The translations under genes were made by a program, and so were the position numbers. From the NCBI RefSeq assembly GCF_000427645.1, contig NZ_KE386571.1:682001-746000 (forward strand): a stretch of 64,000 bases of DNA. Reading direction: 5' to 3'. Under the pieces are notes generated by a model that did not search any database, was not told the DNA's origin, and saw only the letters and a program-made list of their open reading frames with translations. The stretch is from Sphingomonas phyllosphaerae FA2. Lineage in GTDB: Bacteria > Pseudomonadota > Alphaproteobacteria > Sphingomonadales > Sphingomonadaceae. Within the stretch, counting starts at the first letter, position 1, and each line of letters opens with the position of its first letter. Of this stretch, positions 31,608 through 40,376 are shown in pieces.

Positions 31608-31645
31608 TTGACTCGCGCCGCGATGCGGTGTTGTTAGCGCTATCA
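31608..31645 (+). promoter_or_regulatory. Promoter and LacI-type (xylose-like) operator of the xyl operon
   Basis: TTGACT at 31608-31613 and TTGTTA at 31631-31636 are 17 bases apart. TGTTAGCGCTATCA at 31632-31645 is a near-palindrome with the central CG typical of LacI-family operators. It fits the pattern TGnTAnCGnTnnCA that I recall for xylose-regulated genes of Caulobacter. The operator overlaps the -10, consistent with repression. The start of xylX is 22 bases downstream, after GGAGGGG. No LacI-family gene is in the window. Confidence 0.65.
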
Positions 31646-31667
31646 GGCTAAGAAGGTGGAGGGGATG

Positions 31668-32801
31668 ATGGCGCAGCTTCACGACGCAATCGCGTCGGGC
31701 TTGCCGCAGGATTGGCGTTCGGGGCGATTTTTGGGGCGTGCGACCACGCCGGCCGGTCCGATCCCGCTGCTGGTGATCGACGGCGAAGCCTTTGATATGT
31801 CGGCGATAGCGCCGACGGTGTCGATGCTGGTCGAGACGGACGATCTGTCGGGGGCGGGCGGGAAGTCGCTCGGCGCGCTCGATACGGCTGAACTCGAACT
31901 ACTTAGCCCGGTCGATCTGCAATGCGTGAAGGCGTGCGGCGTTACGTTCGCGGTGTCGGCGATCGAGCGCGTGATCGAGGAGCGCGCGCGCGGTGACTGG
32001 TCGGCGGCGGCGGAGATCCGCGGGCGGCTGGAGGCGCGCATGGGCGGGTCGATCCGCTCGGTGGTGCCCGGCACGCCCGAGGCGGCCGAGCTGAAGCGTG
32101 CGCTGATCGAGGACGGACTTTGGTCGCAATATCTGGAGGTTGCGATCGGTCCTGACGCCGAAGTCTTCACCAAGGCGCCCGTTCTGGCGACGGTCGGCGC
32201 GGGGGTTGACATTGGGATCCGGTCCGATTCGCACTGGAACAACCCCGAGCCCGAGGTCGCGTTGCTGGTGAACAGCCGTGGCGACGCGATCGGCGCGACG
32301 TTGGGTAACGACGTGAATCTGCGCGATTTCGAGGGGCGTTCGGCGCTGCTGCTCGGCAAGGCGAAGGACAATAACGCGTCCTGTTCGCTGGGGCCGCTGG
32401 TGCGGTTGTTCGACGACGGGTTCACGATCGATGACGTCCGGCACGCCGAGGTGCGACTGAACATTCACGGCGAGGACGGCTACGACCTCGACGGGGTCAG
32501 CAACATGGCCGAAATTAGCCGCGATCCGCTCGACCTGGTGCGCCAGACGTTGTCGGAACACCAGTATCCGGACGGCTTCGTGCTGTTCCTGGGCACGTTG
32601 TTCGCGCCGGTGCAGGATCGCGACGAACCGGGCCGTGGATTCACCCACAAGGTCGGCGACGTCGTCACGATCGAAAGCGCGAAGCTGGGCCGGCTCACCA
32701 ACCGCGTCGTGACGTCGAAGGACGCCGCGCCGTGGACCGACGGAATCGGTGCACTGTTCCGCAACCTCGCGCAGCGCGGGTTGCTGGAGAGCGCCAAGTG
32801 A
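31668..32801 (+). CDS. xylX: 2-keto-3-deoxy-pentonate dehydratase, FAH family (XylX type)
   Basis: A 377-residue fumarylacetoacetate-hydrolase-fold enzyme. In the oxidative (Weimberg) pentose pathway it converts 2-keto-3-deoxy-xylonate or -arabinonate into alpha-ketoglutarate semialdehyde. The protein follows Caulobacter XylX as I remember it, with matching blocks LLSPVDLQCVKACGVTFAVS, VIEERARGDW, LWSQYLEVAIGPDAEVFTK and NDVNLRDFEGRSALLL. The metal-site acidic residues are in SHWNNPEPEV and GNDVNLRD. Start ATG 31668 is five bases after GGAGG; ATG 31665 is also possible. The stop overlaps the GTG of xylB. Confidence 0.88.
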   Translation: MAQLHDAIASGLPQDWRSGRFLGRATTPAGPIPLLVIDGEAFDMSAIAPTVSMLVETDDLSGAGGKSLGALDTAELELLSPVDLQCVKACGVTFAVSAIERVIEERARGDWSAAAEIRGRLEARMGGSIRSVVPGTPEAAELKRALIEDGLWSQYLEVAIGPDAEVFTKAPVLATVGAGVDIGIRSDSHWNNPEPEVALLVNSRGDAIGATLGNDVNLRDFEGRSALLLGKAKDNNASCSLGPLVRLFDDGFTIDDVRHAEVRLNIHGEDGYDLDGVSNMAEISRDPLDLVRQTLSEHQYPDGFVLFLGTLFAPVQDRDEPGRGFTHKVGDVVTIESAKLGRLTNRVVTSKDAAPWTDGIGALFRNLAQRGLLESAK

Positions 32802-33550
32802 GCGGTCGCGCGAACTATCCGTCGCTGGCGGGCAAGCGGGTTCTCATCACCGGTGGCGCGACGGGGATTGGCGCGGGGCTGGTCGAGGCGTTCGCCGCGC
32901 AGGGGTCGCATGTCGCGTTCGTCGATGTGGCGGAGGAAGCGGGGCAGGCGCTTGCAGCGCGGCTCGGGGCGCAGACGCGTTTCATGCGTTGCGACCTGAC
33001 CGATGTCGCGGCGCTGCCGGGGACGATCGGCGCGTTGGTCGAAAAGCTCGGCGGGCTCGACGTGCTCGTCAACAATGCCGCCAACGACGACCGGCATACG
33101 ATCGCCGAGGTCACGCCGGCATACTGGGACGACCGGATGGCGGTGAACCTGCGCCACCTGTTCTTCGCCGCGCAGGCGGCGGTGCCGCATCTGAAGGCGG
33201 CGGGCGGCGGCGCGATCGTCAATTTCGGGTCGATCAGCTGGCATCTCGGGCTGCCCGAGCTGGTGCTGTATCAGACCGCCAAGGCGGCGATCGAGGGAAT
33301 GACGCGCAGCATGGCGCGCGATTTGGGGCGCGACAATATCCGCGTCACCACGATCGTGCCCGGCAACGTCCAGACCCCGCGGCAGGAGAAATGGTACACC
33401 CCCGAAGGCGAGGCGGAGATCGTCGCGGCGCAATGCCTCGACGGGCGTATCCAGCCCGCCGACGTCGCGGCGCTGGCGCTGTTCCTCGCCTCCGACGACG
33501 CGCGGATGTGCACGGGGCACGAATATTTCGTCGATGCGGGCTGGCGCTGA
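32798..33550 (+). CDS. xylB: NAD-dependent D-xylose (pentose) 1-dehydrogenase, SDR family (XylB type)
   Basis: A 250-residue short-chain dehydrogenase that oxidises an aldopentose to the lactone/aldonate, the first step of the oxidative pentose pathway. The cofactor motif TGGATGIGAG lies at 18-27, the catalytic serine is in FGSISWHLGL, and the YxxxK site reads YQTAK. The tail (VPGNVQTPRQEKWYTPEGEA, then HEYFVDAGWR) is that of Caulobacter XylB as I recall it. The GTG at 32798 overlaps the xylX stop and has GGAG eight bases upstream. L-arabinose may be a second substrate. Dehydratase XylD and the semialdehyde dehydrogenase are not in the window. Confidence 0.88.
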   Translation: MSGRANYPSLAGKRVLITGGATGIGAGLVEAFAAQGSHVAFVDVAEEAGQALAARLGAQTRFMRCDLTDVAALPGTIGALVEKLGGLDVLVNNAANDDRHTIAEVTPAYWDDRMAVNLRHLFFAAQAAVPHLKAAGGGAIVNFGSISWHLGLPELVLYQTAKAAIEGMTRSMARDLGRDNIRVTTIVPGNVQTPRQEKWYTPEGEAEIVAAQCLDGRIQPADVAALALFLASDDARMCTGHEYFVDAGWR

Positions 33551-33602
33551 ACCGACCGGCGGCACTGACAAGAAACAAAACACGGATGGGAGCGGGACTG
33601 GG

Positions 33603-35051
33603 ATGGCGATGGTGATGATGGAGCCGGGCGGACCGGCGGATCGCGAGGCCGCAATGGGGCAGGTGAACATGGGCTTCATCGCCGCGATCGTCGCGGTGGC
33701 GACGATCGGCGGCTTCATGTTCGGCTATGACTCGGGCGTCATCAACGGGACGCAGAAGGGGCTTGAGAGCGCCTTCGACCTCGGCAAGCTGGGGATCGGC
33801 GTCAATGTCGGCGCGATCCTGATCGGCTCGTCGATCGGTGCGTTCGGCGCCGGGCGGCTCGCCGACCGGATCGGGCGGCGCGGCGTGATGATGGGATCGG
33901 CGTTCCTGTTCCTCGTCAGCGCGCTGGTTGCAGGTGCGGCCTCGTCGTCGGTCATCTTCATCCTCGCGCGCATCGTCGGTGGGCTGGGTGTCGGCGCGGC
34001 GAGCGTCATCTCGCCGGTCTACATTTCCGAAGTGACGCCGGCGGCGATCCGCGGGCGGCTGTCGAGCTTGCAGCAGGTGATGATCATCACCGGGCTGACC
34101 GGCGCGTTCGTCGCGAATTTCGCGCTGGCGCGCTATGCTGGCGGGTCGACCGCGAGCTTCTGGTTCGGCTTTACCGCATGGCGGTGGATGTTCTGGCTGC
34201 AGGCGATCCCGGCGTTGGTGTATCTGCTCGCGCTGCTCGTGATCCCGGAAAGCCCGCGCTATCTGGTCGCGCGCGGGCGCGATGACGAGGCGCACAAGGT
34301 CCTGACGCGGCTGTTCGGCACCGCCGAAGCCGATCGCAAGGTGGGCGAGATCCGCGGCAGCCTCGCTGCCGATCAGCACCGCCCCAAGCTGTCGGACCTG
34401 AAGGACCGTACCACTGGCCGGATTCGCCCGATCGTCTGGGCGGGGATCGGGCTGGCGGTGTTCCAGCAGCTCGTCGGGATCAACGTCGTCTTCTATTATG
34501 GCGCGACCTTGTGGGAGGCGGTCGGCTTCTCCGAGGATTATGCGTTGCAGACCAACATCCTGTCGGGTGTGCTGTCGATCGCGGCGTGCGTGTTCACGAT
34601 CTTCACCGTCGACCGGATCGGGCGCAAGCCGCTGCTGCTGATCGGCTCGGCGGGCATGGCGGTGACGCTGGCGGTGGTCGCCTGGGCGTTCTCGACCGCC
34701 GTCACCGACGCGGCAGGTGCGGTGAGCCTGCCGGGCAACAACGGCGTGATCGCGCTGATCGCGGCGAACCTGTACGTGATCTTCTTCAACGCCAGCTGGG
34801 GCCCGGTGATGTGGGTGATGCTGGGCGAGATGTTCCCGAACCAGATCCGCGGTTCGGGGCTGGCGGTGGCCGGGTTCGCGCAGTGGATCGCCAATGCGGC
34901 GATCTCGGTGAGTTTCCCGGCGCTGGCGGTGTCGCCGGGGCTGGCGGTGACGTATACCGGCTATGCGGTGTTTGCGGCGATCTCGTTCTTCTTCGTGCGC
35001 AAGATGGTGCACGAGACGCGCGGGCGCGAGCTGGAGGATATGCAGGGGTGA
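33603..35051 (+). CDS. Sugar porter (MFS), probable pentose:H+ symporter
   Basis: A 482-residue, 12-helix major-facilitator protein of the sugar porter family. FGYDSGVINGTQ in helix 1, GRLADRIGRRGVMMG between helices 2 and 3, PVYISEVTPAAIRGRL, PESPRYLVARGR after helix 6, QQLVGINVVFYYG in helix 7 and the final DRIGRKPLLLIG repeat are all family hallmarks. Its place after xylX and xylB points to D-xylose or L-arabinose as cargo. Several in-frame ATGs crowd the start; 33603 is chosen, 10 bases after GGGAG. A rho-independent-type terminator follows. Confidence 0.88.
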   Translation: MAMVMMEPGGPADREAAMGQVNMGFIAAIVAVATIGGFMFGYDSGVINGTQKGLESAFDLGKLGIGVNVGAILIGSSIGAFGAGRLADRIGRRGVMMGSAFLFLVSALVAGAASSSVIFILARIVGGLGVGAASVISPVYISEVTPAAIRGRLSSLQQVMIITGLTGAFVANFALARYAGGSTASFWFGFTAWRWMFWLQAIPALVYLLALLVIPESPRYLVARGRDDEAHKVLTRLFGTAEADRKVGEIRGSLAADQHRPKLSDLKDRTTGRIRPIVWAGIGLAVFQQLVGINVVFYYGATLWEAVGFSEDYALQTNILSGVLSIAACVFTIFTVDRIGRKPLLLIGSAGMAVTLAVVAWAFSTAVTDAAGAVSLPGNNGVIALIAANLYVIFFNASWGPVMWVMLGEMFPNQIRGSGLAVAGFAQWIANAAISVSFPALAVSPGLAVTYTGYAVFAAISFFFVRKMVHETRGRELEDMQG

Positions 35052-35070
35052 GGTTGCGGTTTTTGCGGTG

Positions 35071-35112
35071 AGAAGGGGGCGGTCGCTGCGGTGGCCGGCC
35101 CCTTTTTCTTTG
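35071..35112 (+). terminator. Rho-independent terminator of the xyl operon
   Basis: A GC-rich stem, with AAGGGGGC on the left and GGCCGGCCCC on the right, runs straight into CCTTTTTCTTTGG, a clear T-rich tail. It lies 20 bases after the stop of the sugar porter. Confidence 0.7.
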
Positions 35113-35126
35113 GCTGGTCGATGGTT

Positions 35127-35203
35127 CGTCATTGCGAGCGTAGCGAAGCAATCCAGGGCCGGATCAGGGCGCCTTGGATTGCTTCGCTACGCTCGCAATG
35201 ACG
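35127..35203. repeat. Intergenic palindrome, family C, copy 2
   Basis: Same as copy 1 except that the changed base pair is compensated: the left arm has GAGCGTAGCG where copy 1 has GAGCGGAGCG, and the right arm has CGCTACGCTC where copy 1 has CGCTCCGCTC. A family B element follows about 20 bases later. Confidence 0.93.
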
Positions 35204-35223
35204 ATTGATTTGCCGTTATCCCA

Positions 35224-35320
35224 GACCCTTCGGCGAAGCTCAGGAGAGCCTTGATCCGGGATCCCGCTTCTTCTGTTGCGTCGGAGAAGAAGCCGGGCCC
35301 CGGATCATGTCCGGGGCGAC
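35224..35320. repeat. Intergenic palindrome, family B, copy 3 (variant left end)
   Basis: The left end reads ACCCTTCGGCGAAGCTCAGG followed by AGAGCCTTGATCCGGG, instead of the usual GTCATCCCGGACTTGATCC. The right half (GGATCATGTCCGGGGCGAC) is standard. The same variant left end is seen in the copy at 54263. It occupies most of the gap before the convergent M1 peptidase gene. Confidence 0.82.
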
Positions 35321-35367
35321 GAAGGAGGGGCGACGGGGCGACGAAGGAGGTTATGACGGACGGGGGC

Positions 35368-37995
35368 TCAGCCCGCCTTGGTCAGCTCCGCTTCGATTTC
35401 CGCGCCCTTGGCGGCTTTCAGCGCGACGCACTGGTTGATCGCGTCGAGCGTCTGGCCGAGTTCGAGTGCGCCGCCGCCGAGCACCGCCAGCTTCGGCCGG
35501 AACAGCGCCTCGACCGCCGCGGCCTTGTCGGCGCTGCAATAGCCCGCGAACGACAGCGGCAGGCGTGGGCGGCTGAAGGCGGGGATGCTGCCTGCGACCG
35601 CGTCGAAATTCTGCTGTAGCCGCGCGAACACCGCGTCGCGCCCGGCCGGGCGGATGGGCAGGGTACGCAGGATCGCGACGCGCTCGCTCGATTGCAGCGC
35701 CTGATCCTCGGTCAGCGACAGCGCGCGCGTCACCGCGGCGGGGGCGTCCGCCGCGCCCAATGCGCGCACCGCCTGCTGGCGGAACAGTGGATCGTTGCTG
35801 GCGAGCAGCGCGGCGCGGAGCTGGTCCATGAACGGCACGCCGAGGTCCTGCACCGCCGCGACGAACGCGACCGCGCGGTAGCTGGGGTCGAGCGCCTGGG
35901 CGTTGCCGGCCAGCGATGCCTGTGCGGCGGCGGTCAGCTGGCGGCGAACCTCGGCGTCCTTCGCGACGAAGGCGGCGTAGGAGACGAGCGACTGGCGCAA
36001 CTGGCTCTGGCCGGTTTCTTCGCCAGTGTACCCGCCGGTGGTGAGCTTGAGTGCGCCGAGGCTGCGCAGCCGGGGCAGCGACAATTCGCCAGCGAGGCGA
36101 CGCAGCCCGGCATCGGCGGCGGGGGTGAGCCCGAAGCGTTCGACGCCATCGATCGCCGAGGGCAGCAGCAAGGTTGCCGAGCGCTCGCGATGGTCGGCGA
36201 GTATCCGCGCGCTCGACACGACGCGCGCGAAGCTGGCGTTGCCGGCGGTGAAATCCGACCACAGGCTATCGGCCGCCGCCATCGCCTCGCGCGCCGGCAG
36301 CGCGGCGGCGCCGGCCATCAGCGTCTGCCATCCGGCATCGTCGAGGCTGTAGCGCCAATAGCCCGCGCCATCGGCGTTGGGAACCGCGAGGCCGTTGCCC
36401 TTGAGCGCGAGCGTGCCGGTTGCGCCGGTCAGCAACGTGCAGCTGCGCACCTCGCCCTGCCGCGCGCAGACCGGCACGTTCCATGTCTGCGGCGCGACGG
36501 CGGCGACGCCGATCGGACGGTAGCGCGCCTGCGCGATGCGCCAGCCGGCGCCGTCCTGACGGATGCTGATGACGGGGACGCCGGTCTGTTCGACGAAGCT
36601 GCGGAACACCGGCACGACGCCGGCATCGCCCGAGCCCTTGGCCATCGAGGCGAAGAAGTCGTTGGCGTCGGCATTGCCGTAGCGGAAGCGGTTGAGGTGA
36701 TATTGCACGCCGCGGCGGAAGCGGTCGGGGCCGAGATAGCGTTCGACCATCGTCAGCACCTGCCCGCCCTTCTGATAGGTGATCGAGTCAAAGGCGCTGG
36801 ACACCTCGTCGCTGCGCGTGATCTCCTGCCGGATCGGGCGGCCGACCGACTGGCTGTCGGTGTCCATCGCCGCGAGCGCCTCGGCGAGTTGGCCGACTTC
36901 GGTGCCGAGGCCGGGCTGCCACAGCTCGCCGACGCGGTTGCCGGCCCATTCGGCGAAGCTCTCGTTGAGCCAGATGTCGGTCCACCATGTCGGAGTGACG
37001 AGATCGCCGAACCATTGGTGCGCCAGTTCGTGCGCGACGACCATGCCGAAGTCGCTGCGCTGGCGCGCGGGGGCGTCGGGCGAGAGCAGCAGCAGCGTAT
37101 CGTTGTAGGTGACGAGCCCGGCATTCTCCATTGCGCCGCTCATCACCGGCGAGGCGATCTGGTCGAGCTTCTCGAACGGATAAGGAATGCCGAAATAGTC
37201 TTCGTGGAGCGCGAGGATCTTCGGCCCTTCGCTGGCGGCGAGTTGCAGGCGTGCGGCCTGCCCCTTGGTGGCGATCGCGCTATAGGGGAGCGCGGTCTTG
37301 CGCACCGCATTGGCGGGGGCGTTGCCGGGGACGACGTCGAACGCGCCGACCGCGACGGCAACCAGATAGGTGGGCAGCGGCTTCGACGTGGCGAATTTGT
37401 GGACGGTCAGCCCGCCTCCGGCAGTGCCGTGCGCGATCTCGGGGGTGTTGGCGAAGACCTTTTGCGTGGTCGGCGCGGTGATGGTCAGCGTGAAGGGGGT
37501 TTTGAAGCCCGGCTCGTCGAAAGACGGGAACATGCGGCGCGCGTCGATCGGCTCGAACTGCGTCCAGGCGTACCATTCGTCGCCGACCTTGGCGCGGTAC
37601 AGTCCTTCGCTGCCGGTCATGAACGGCGCGTCATAGTCGAAGGTGAGCGTGATGCGGCCGACGGGCAGTTCGCCGTCGAAGTCGAGCCGCGCGACGCCCG
37701 AGGCATCGACCTGCGTATAGCGCGCGGTCAGCGTGCGGCGGCCGGCGGTGGCGGTGACGTGGGTGACGTTGAGGTCGTTGCCGTGCAGGTACAGCGCGCG
37801 GGTGGCGCGGGCGATTTGTGTGTCGATCTCGGTATGGCCGGTGAAGCGCGGCTGCGTCGGGTCGATCGTGAGCGCGAGGCGGTAGGCGGTCGGGCGCGCG
37901 GCGTCGGTCAGGCGGCCGAGCGGGACGTCGGCGGTCTGCGCGGCGGCGGGCACGGTGAACAGCAACGCCGCGGAGGCGAGCAGCAAGGTTTTCAT
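35368..37995 (-). CDS. Exported M1-family aminopeptidase
   Basis: An 875-residue zinc aminopeptidase. The exopeptidase motif GAMEN lies at 287-291, the zinc site HELAH at 322-326, and the third ligand is E345 in NESFAEW. A long C-terminal helical domain of the ERAP1 type completes the usual length. The signal peptide (MKTLLLASAALLFTVPAAAQ) places it outside the cytoplasm, unlike E. coli PepN. Start 37995 follows AAGGGG, and the frame extends upstream without need. It would release N-terminal residues from imported peptides. No operon partner is evident. Confidence 0.93.
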   Translation of the reverse strand: MKTLLLASAALLFTVPAAAQTADVPLGRLTDAARPTAYRLALTIDPTQPRFTGHTEIDTQIARATRALYLHGNDLNVTHVTATAGRRTLTARYTQVDASGVARLDFDGELPVGRITLTFDYDAPFMTGSEGLYRAKVGDEWYAWTQFEPIDARRMFPSFDEPGFKTPFTLTITAPTTQKVFANTPEIAHGTAGGGLTVHKFATSKPLPTYLVAVAVGAFDVVPGNAPANAVRKTALPYSAIATKGQAARLQLAASEGPKILALHEDYFGIPYPFEKLDQIASPVMSGAMENAGLVTYNDTLLLLSPDAPARQRSDFGMVVAHELAHQWFGDLVTPTWWTDIWLNESFAEWAGNRVGELWQPGLGTEVGQLAEALAAMDTDSQSVGRPIRQEITRSDEVSSAFDSITYQKGGQVLTMVERYLGPDRFRRGVQYHLNRFRYGNADANDFFASMAKGSGDAGVVPVFRSFVEQTGVPVISIRQDGAGWRIAQARYRPIGVAAVAPQTWNVPVCARQGEVRSCTLLTGATGTLALKGNGLAVPNADGAGYWRYSLDDAGWQTLMAGAAALPAREAMAAADSLWSDFTAGNASFARVVSSARILADHRERSATLLLPSAIDGVERFGLTPAADAGLRRLAGELSLPRLRSLGALKLTTGGYTGEETGQSQLRQSLVSYAAFVAKDAEVRRQLTAAAQASLAGNAQALDPSYRAVAFVAAVQDLGVPFMDQLRAALLASNDPLFRQQAVRALGAADAPAAVTRALSLTEDQALQSSERVAILRTLPIRPAGRDAVFARLQQNFDAVAGSIPAFSRPRLPLSFAGYCSADKAAAVEALFRPKLAVLGGGALELGQTLDAINQCVALKAAKGAEIEAELTKAG

Positions 37996-38126
37996 TGGAT
38001 CAATCCCCTTCTCGGGTGAGATCGTAACAGCGGCGACGACCGGAGGGTAGCGGGTTGCTGGCAACGATCGTCGTTCGGGTGTTTATGCCTGATCGGCGCG
38101 ATTTCGATCGACCGCCTCACCCGTTC

Positions 38127-38208
38127 GTCGCCCCGTACTTGATCCGGGGCCCCGCTTCTTCTTGGCGATCGTGGTAAAAGCGGGATCCCGGATCAAGTCC
38201 GGGATGAC
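38127..38208. repeat. Intergenic palindrome, family B, copy 4
   Basis: GTCGCCCCGTACTTGATCCG on the left and GGATCAAGTCCGGGATGACG on the right, with CCCGCTT/AAGCGGG in the core. It sits between kynA and the M1 peptidase gene, both on the minus strand, and may end the kyn transcript. Confidence 0.88.
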
Positions 38209-38240
38209 GAAAAGGGCGGGTGCCGGCGAATGTAGATCGC

Positions 38241-39056
38241 CTACAAGTGCGTGCGGACCGCCCATAGCTCGGGGAACAGCTCGACCTCCAGCATCCGGCG
38301 CAGGTAGGACACGCCGGCGGTGCCGCCGGTGCCGCGCTTGAGCCCGATCACGCGCTCGACGGTGGTGACGTGGTTGAAGCGCCAGCGGCGGAAATAATCC
38401 TCGAGATCGACCAGTTTCTCGGCGAGTTCGTAGAGCGGCCAGTGCGCTTGCGGATCGCGGTAGACGGTCGCCCAGGCGGCGGTGATCGCCTCGCTGGCGG
38501 CGTGCGGCGTGCGCCAGTCGCGCGCGGGGTCGGCGAGCAGTCCGGCGGCGTGGAGGCGGGTCAGCGCGGCGTCGTAGATGCTCGGCGCGGCGAGGATCGC
38601 CTCCAGTCGCGCGAGCGTCGCCGGGCGGTGGCGATGCGGGCCGAGCGTCGCGGCGGTGCGGTTGCCGCACAGATATTCGATCGCGCGATACTGCCACGAT
38701 TGGAAGCCGGACGACTGGCCGAGCGCATCGCGGAAGGTGGTGTAATCGCTGGGCGTCATCGTGCGCAGCACGTCCCACGCGCCGTTGAGCTGTTCGAGGA
38801 TGCGCGACACGCGCGCCAGCAGCTTGAACGCCTGTGGCAGCGCGCCGGACAGGATCGCGTCGCGCGCGCTTTCGAGTTCGTGGACTGCCAGCTTCATCCA
38901 CAATTCGCTGGTCTGGTGCTGGATGATGAACAGCAGTTCGTCGTGCGCGTCGCTCAGCGGATGCTGCGCATCGAGCACGCGGTCAAGCGCGAGATAATCG
39001 CCATAGCCCATGCGGTCGGCGAAGTTGAGTTCGGCGTCGTGGTGGGTGTCGGTCAT
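38241..39056 (-). CDS. kynA: Tryptophan 2,3-dioxygenase
   Basis: A 271-residue haem enzyme that opens the indole ring of L-tryptophan to give N-formylkynurenine. H47 in [11 protein letters not shown] is the distal histidine, and H229 in [13 protein letters not shown] is the axial haem ligand. [13 protein letters not shown] near the end holds the substrate-binding threonine. The ATG at 39056 overlaps the stop of kynU (ATGA); the longer frame only extends back into kynU. The formamidase that links it to kynureninase is not next to it. Confidence 0.95.
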   Translation of the reverse strand: MTDTHHDAELNFADRMGYGDYLALDRVLDAQHPLSDAHDELLFIIQHQTSELWMKLAVHELESARDAILSGALPQAFKLLARVSRILEQLNGAWDVLRTMTPSDYTTFRDALGQSSGFQSWQYRAIEYLCGNRTAATLGPHRHRPATLARLEAILAAPSIYDAALTRLHAAGLLADPARDWRTPHAASEAITAAWATVYRDPQAHWPLYELAEKLVDLEDYFRRWRFNHVTTVERVIGLKRGTGGTAGVSYLRRMLEVELFPELWAVRTHL

Positions 39057-40246
39057 GTCACGTTCGCGCGCTGGTGGAAGTGCGGCTGGTCCCATGCGCC
39101 GGTGGTGAGGATGTCGGCGAGGATGGCGGCCGCCTGTGCGACCTCGTCCTCGGTCAGGTACAATGGCGTGAAGCCGAAGCGGAGGACGTCCGGCGCGCGG
39201 ACGTCGCCGATCACGCCGCGCGCGATCAGCGCCTGCATCACCGCATAGGCGTGCGGGTGCGTGAAGCTGACCTGGCTGCCGCGCGCGTGCGGGTCGCGGG
39301 GGGAGGCGAGCGTGACCTGCGGGCAGTGCGCCTCGACCTCGCGGATGAAGCGTTCCGACAGGCGGATCGAGGCGGCGCGCAGGTCGGCCATGTCTACGTC
39401 GTCCCAGGCGTCGAGCGCGGCGTCGAGGATCGACAGCGCGACGATCGGCGGGGTGCCGACGCGCATCCGCGCGACCCCGGGGGCGGGGCGGTAGCCGCGC
39501 TCGAACGCGAACGGCGCGTCATGCCCGAACCAGCCGGCGAGGATCGGCTGCGCGACATCGGCATGTTCGGGCGCGACGTGGATGAAGGCCGGCGCGCCGG
39601 GACCGCCGTTGAGATATTTGTAGGTGCAGCCGACCGCAAAATCGGCACGCGCTGCGGTGAGGTCGATCGGTAGTGCGCCCGCGGAATGCGCGAGGTCCCA
39701 GACGGTCAGCGCGCCCGCCGCGTGCGCGCGGGTGGTGAGCGCGGGCATGTCGTGGAGGCGGCCGGTGCGGTAATCGACCTGCGTGAGCATCACGACCGCG
39801 ACGCTGTCGTCGATCGCCTCGGCGACCTGCTCGGGGGCCACGACCTTTACCTCCAGTCCGCGGTTCAGCGCCTGCGTCAGTGCATCGGCGATATAGAGGT
39901 CGGTCGGGAAATTGCCGGTGTCGGACAGGACCACACGCCGCTCCGGGCGGAGTGCCAGCGCTGCGGCGAGCGCCTGAAAGACCTTGATCGACAGCGTGTC
40001 GCCGGTGGTGACGGTGCCGGGCGGCGCGCCGATCAGTCGCGCGATCCGGTCGCCGACGCGCGCGGGGAGGGTGGTCCAATCGGCGTCGTTCCATGCGCGG
40101 ATTAGGCGGTCGCCCCACTCGGCGCGCAGTACGTGAGCGGCGCGCGCCTCGGCGGCGAGCGGCAGCGGGCCGAGCGAGTTGCCGTCGAGGTAGATCACGC
40201 CTTCCGGCAAATGGAACAGCGCGCGGGTGGCGGCGAAATCGGTCAT
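39053..40246 (-). CDS. kynU: Kynureninase
   Basis: A 397-residue PLP enzyme that splits kynurenine into anthranilate and alanine. The PLP lysine is K210 in [27 protein letters not shown] near the N-terminus and [12 protein letters not shown] (the aspartate that holds the pyridine nitrogen) match the family. It is upstream of kynA in a two-gene unit with a four-base overlap. I see no convincing ribosome-binding site before the ATG. Upstream on the same strand is the efflux gene emrB, separated by a family B repeat. Confidence 0.95.
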   Translation of the reverse strand: MTDFAATRALFHLPEGVIYLDGNSLGPLPLAAEARAAHVLRAEWGDRLIRAWNDADWTTLPARVGDRIARLIGAPPGTVTTGDTLSIKVFQALAAALALRPERRVVLSDTGNFPTDLYIADALTQALNRGLEVKVVAPEQVAEAIDDSVAVVMLTQVDYRTGRLHDMPALTTRAHAAGALTVWDLAHSAGALPIDLTAARADFAVGCTYKYLNGGPGAPAFIHVAPEHADVAQPILAGWFGHDAPFAFERGYRPAPGVARMRVGTPPIVALSILDAALDAWDDVDMADLRAASIRLSERFIREVEAHCPQVTLASPRDPHARGSQVSFTHPHAYAVMQALIARGVIGDVRAPDVLRFGFTPLYLTEDEVAQAAAILADILTTGAWDQPHFHQRANVT

Positions 40247-40292
40247 GCGGGGAGGGTAGGGTTGTTACGGGGGATACGGAAGCCCCCCTCCC

Positions 40293-40371
40293 GTCATCCC
40301 GGACCTGATCCCAGATCCGCTATTCCTTCTTCTAAGAAGAAGCGGGGCCCCGGCTCAAGGCGGAGGCGACG
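40293..40371. repeat. Intergenic palindrome, family B, copy 5 (decayed)
   Basis: GTCATCCCGGACCTGATCCC on the left; the right arm is worn (CCCCGGCTCAAGGCGGAGGC). The core CGCTATTCCTTCTT/AAGAAGAAGCG still pairs. It lies between emrB and kynU. Confidence 0.75.
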
Positions 40372-40376
40372 ACGGG

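Noticed and set aside
35692..38019. A 775-codon frame on the plus strand opposite the M1 aminopeptidase gene
   Set aside because: Composition is dominated by R, G, A, E and D with no recognisable motif, and it mirrors the codon structure of the aminopeptidase gene.
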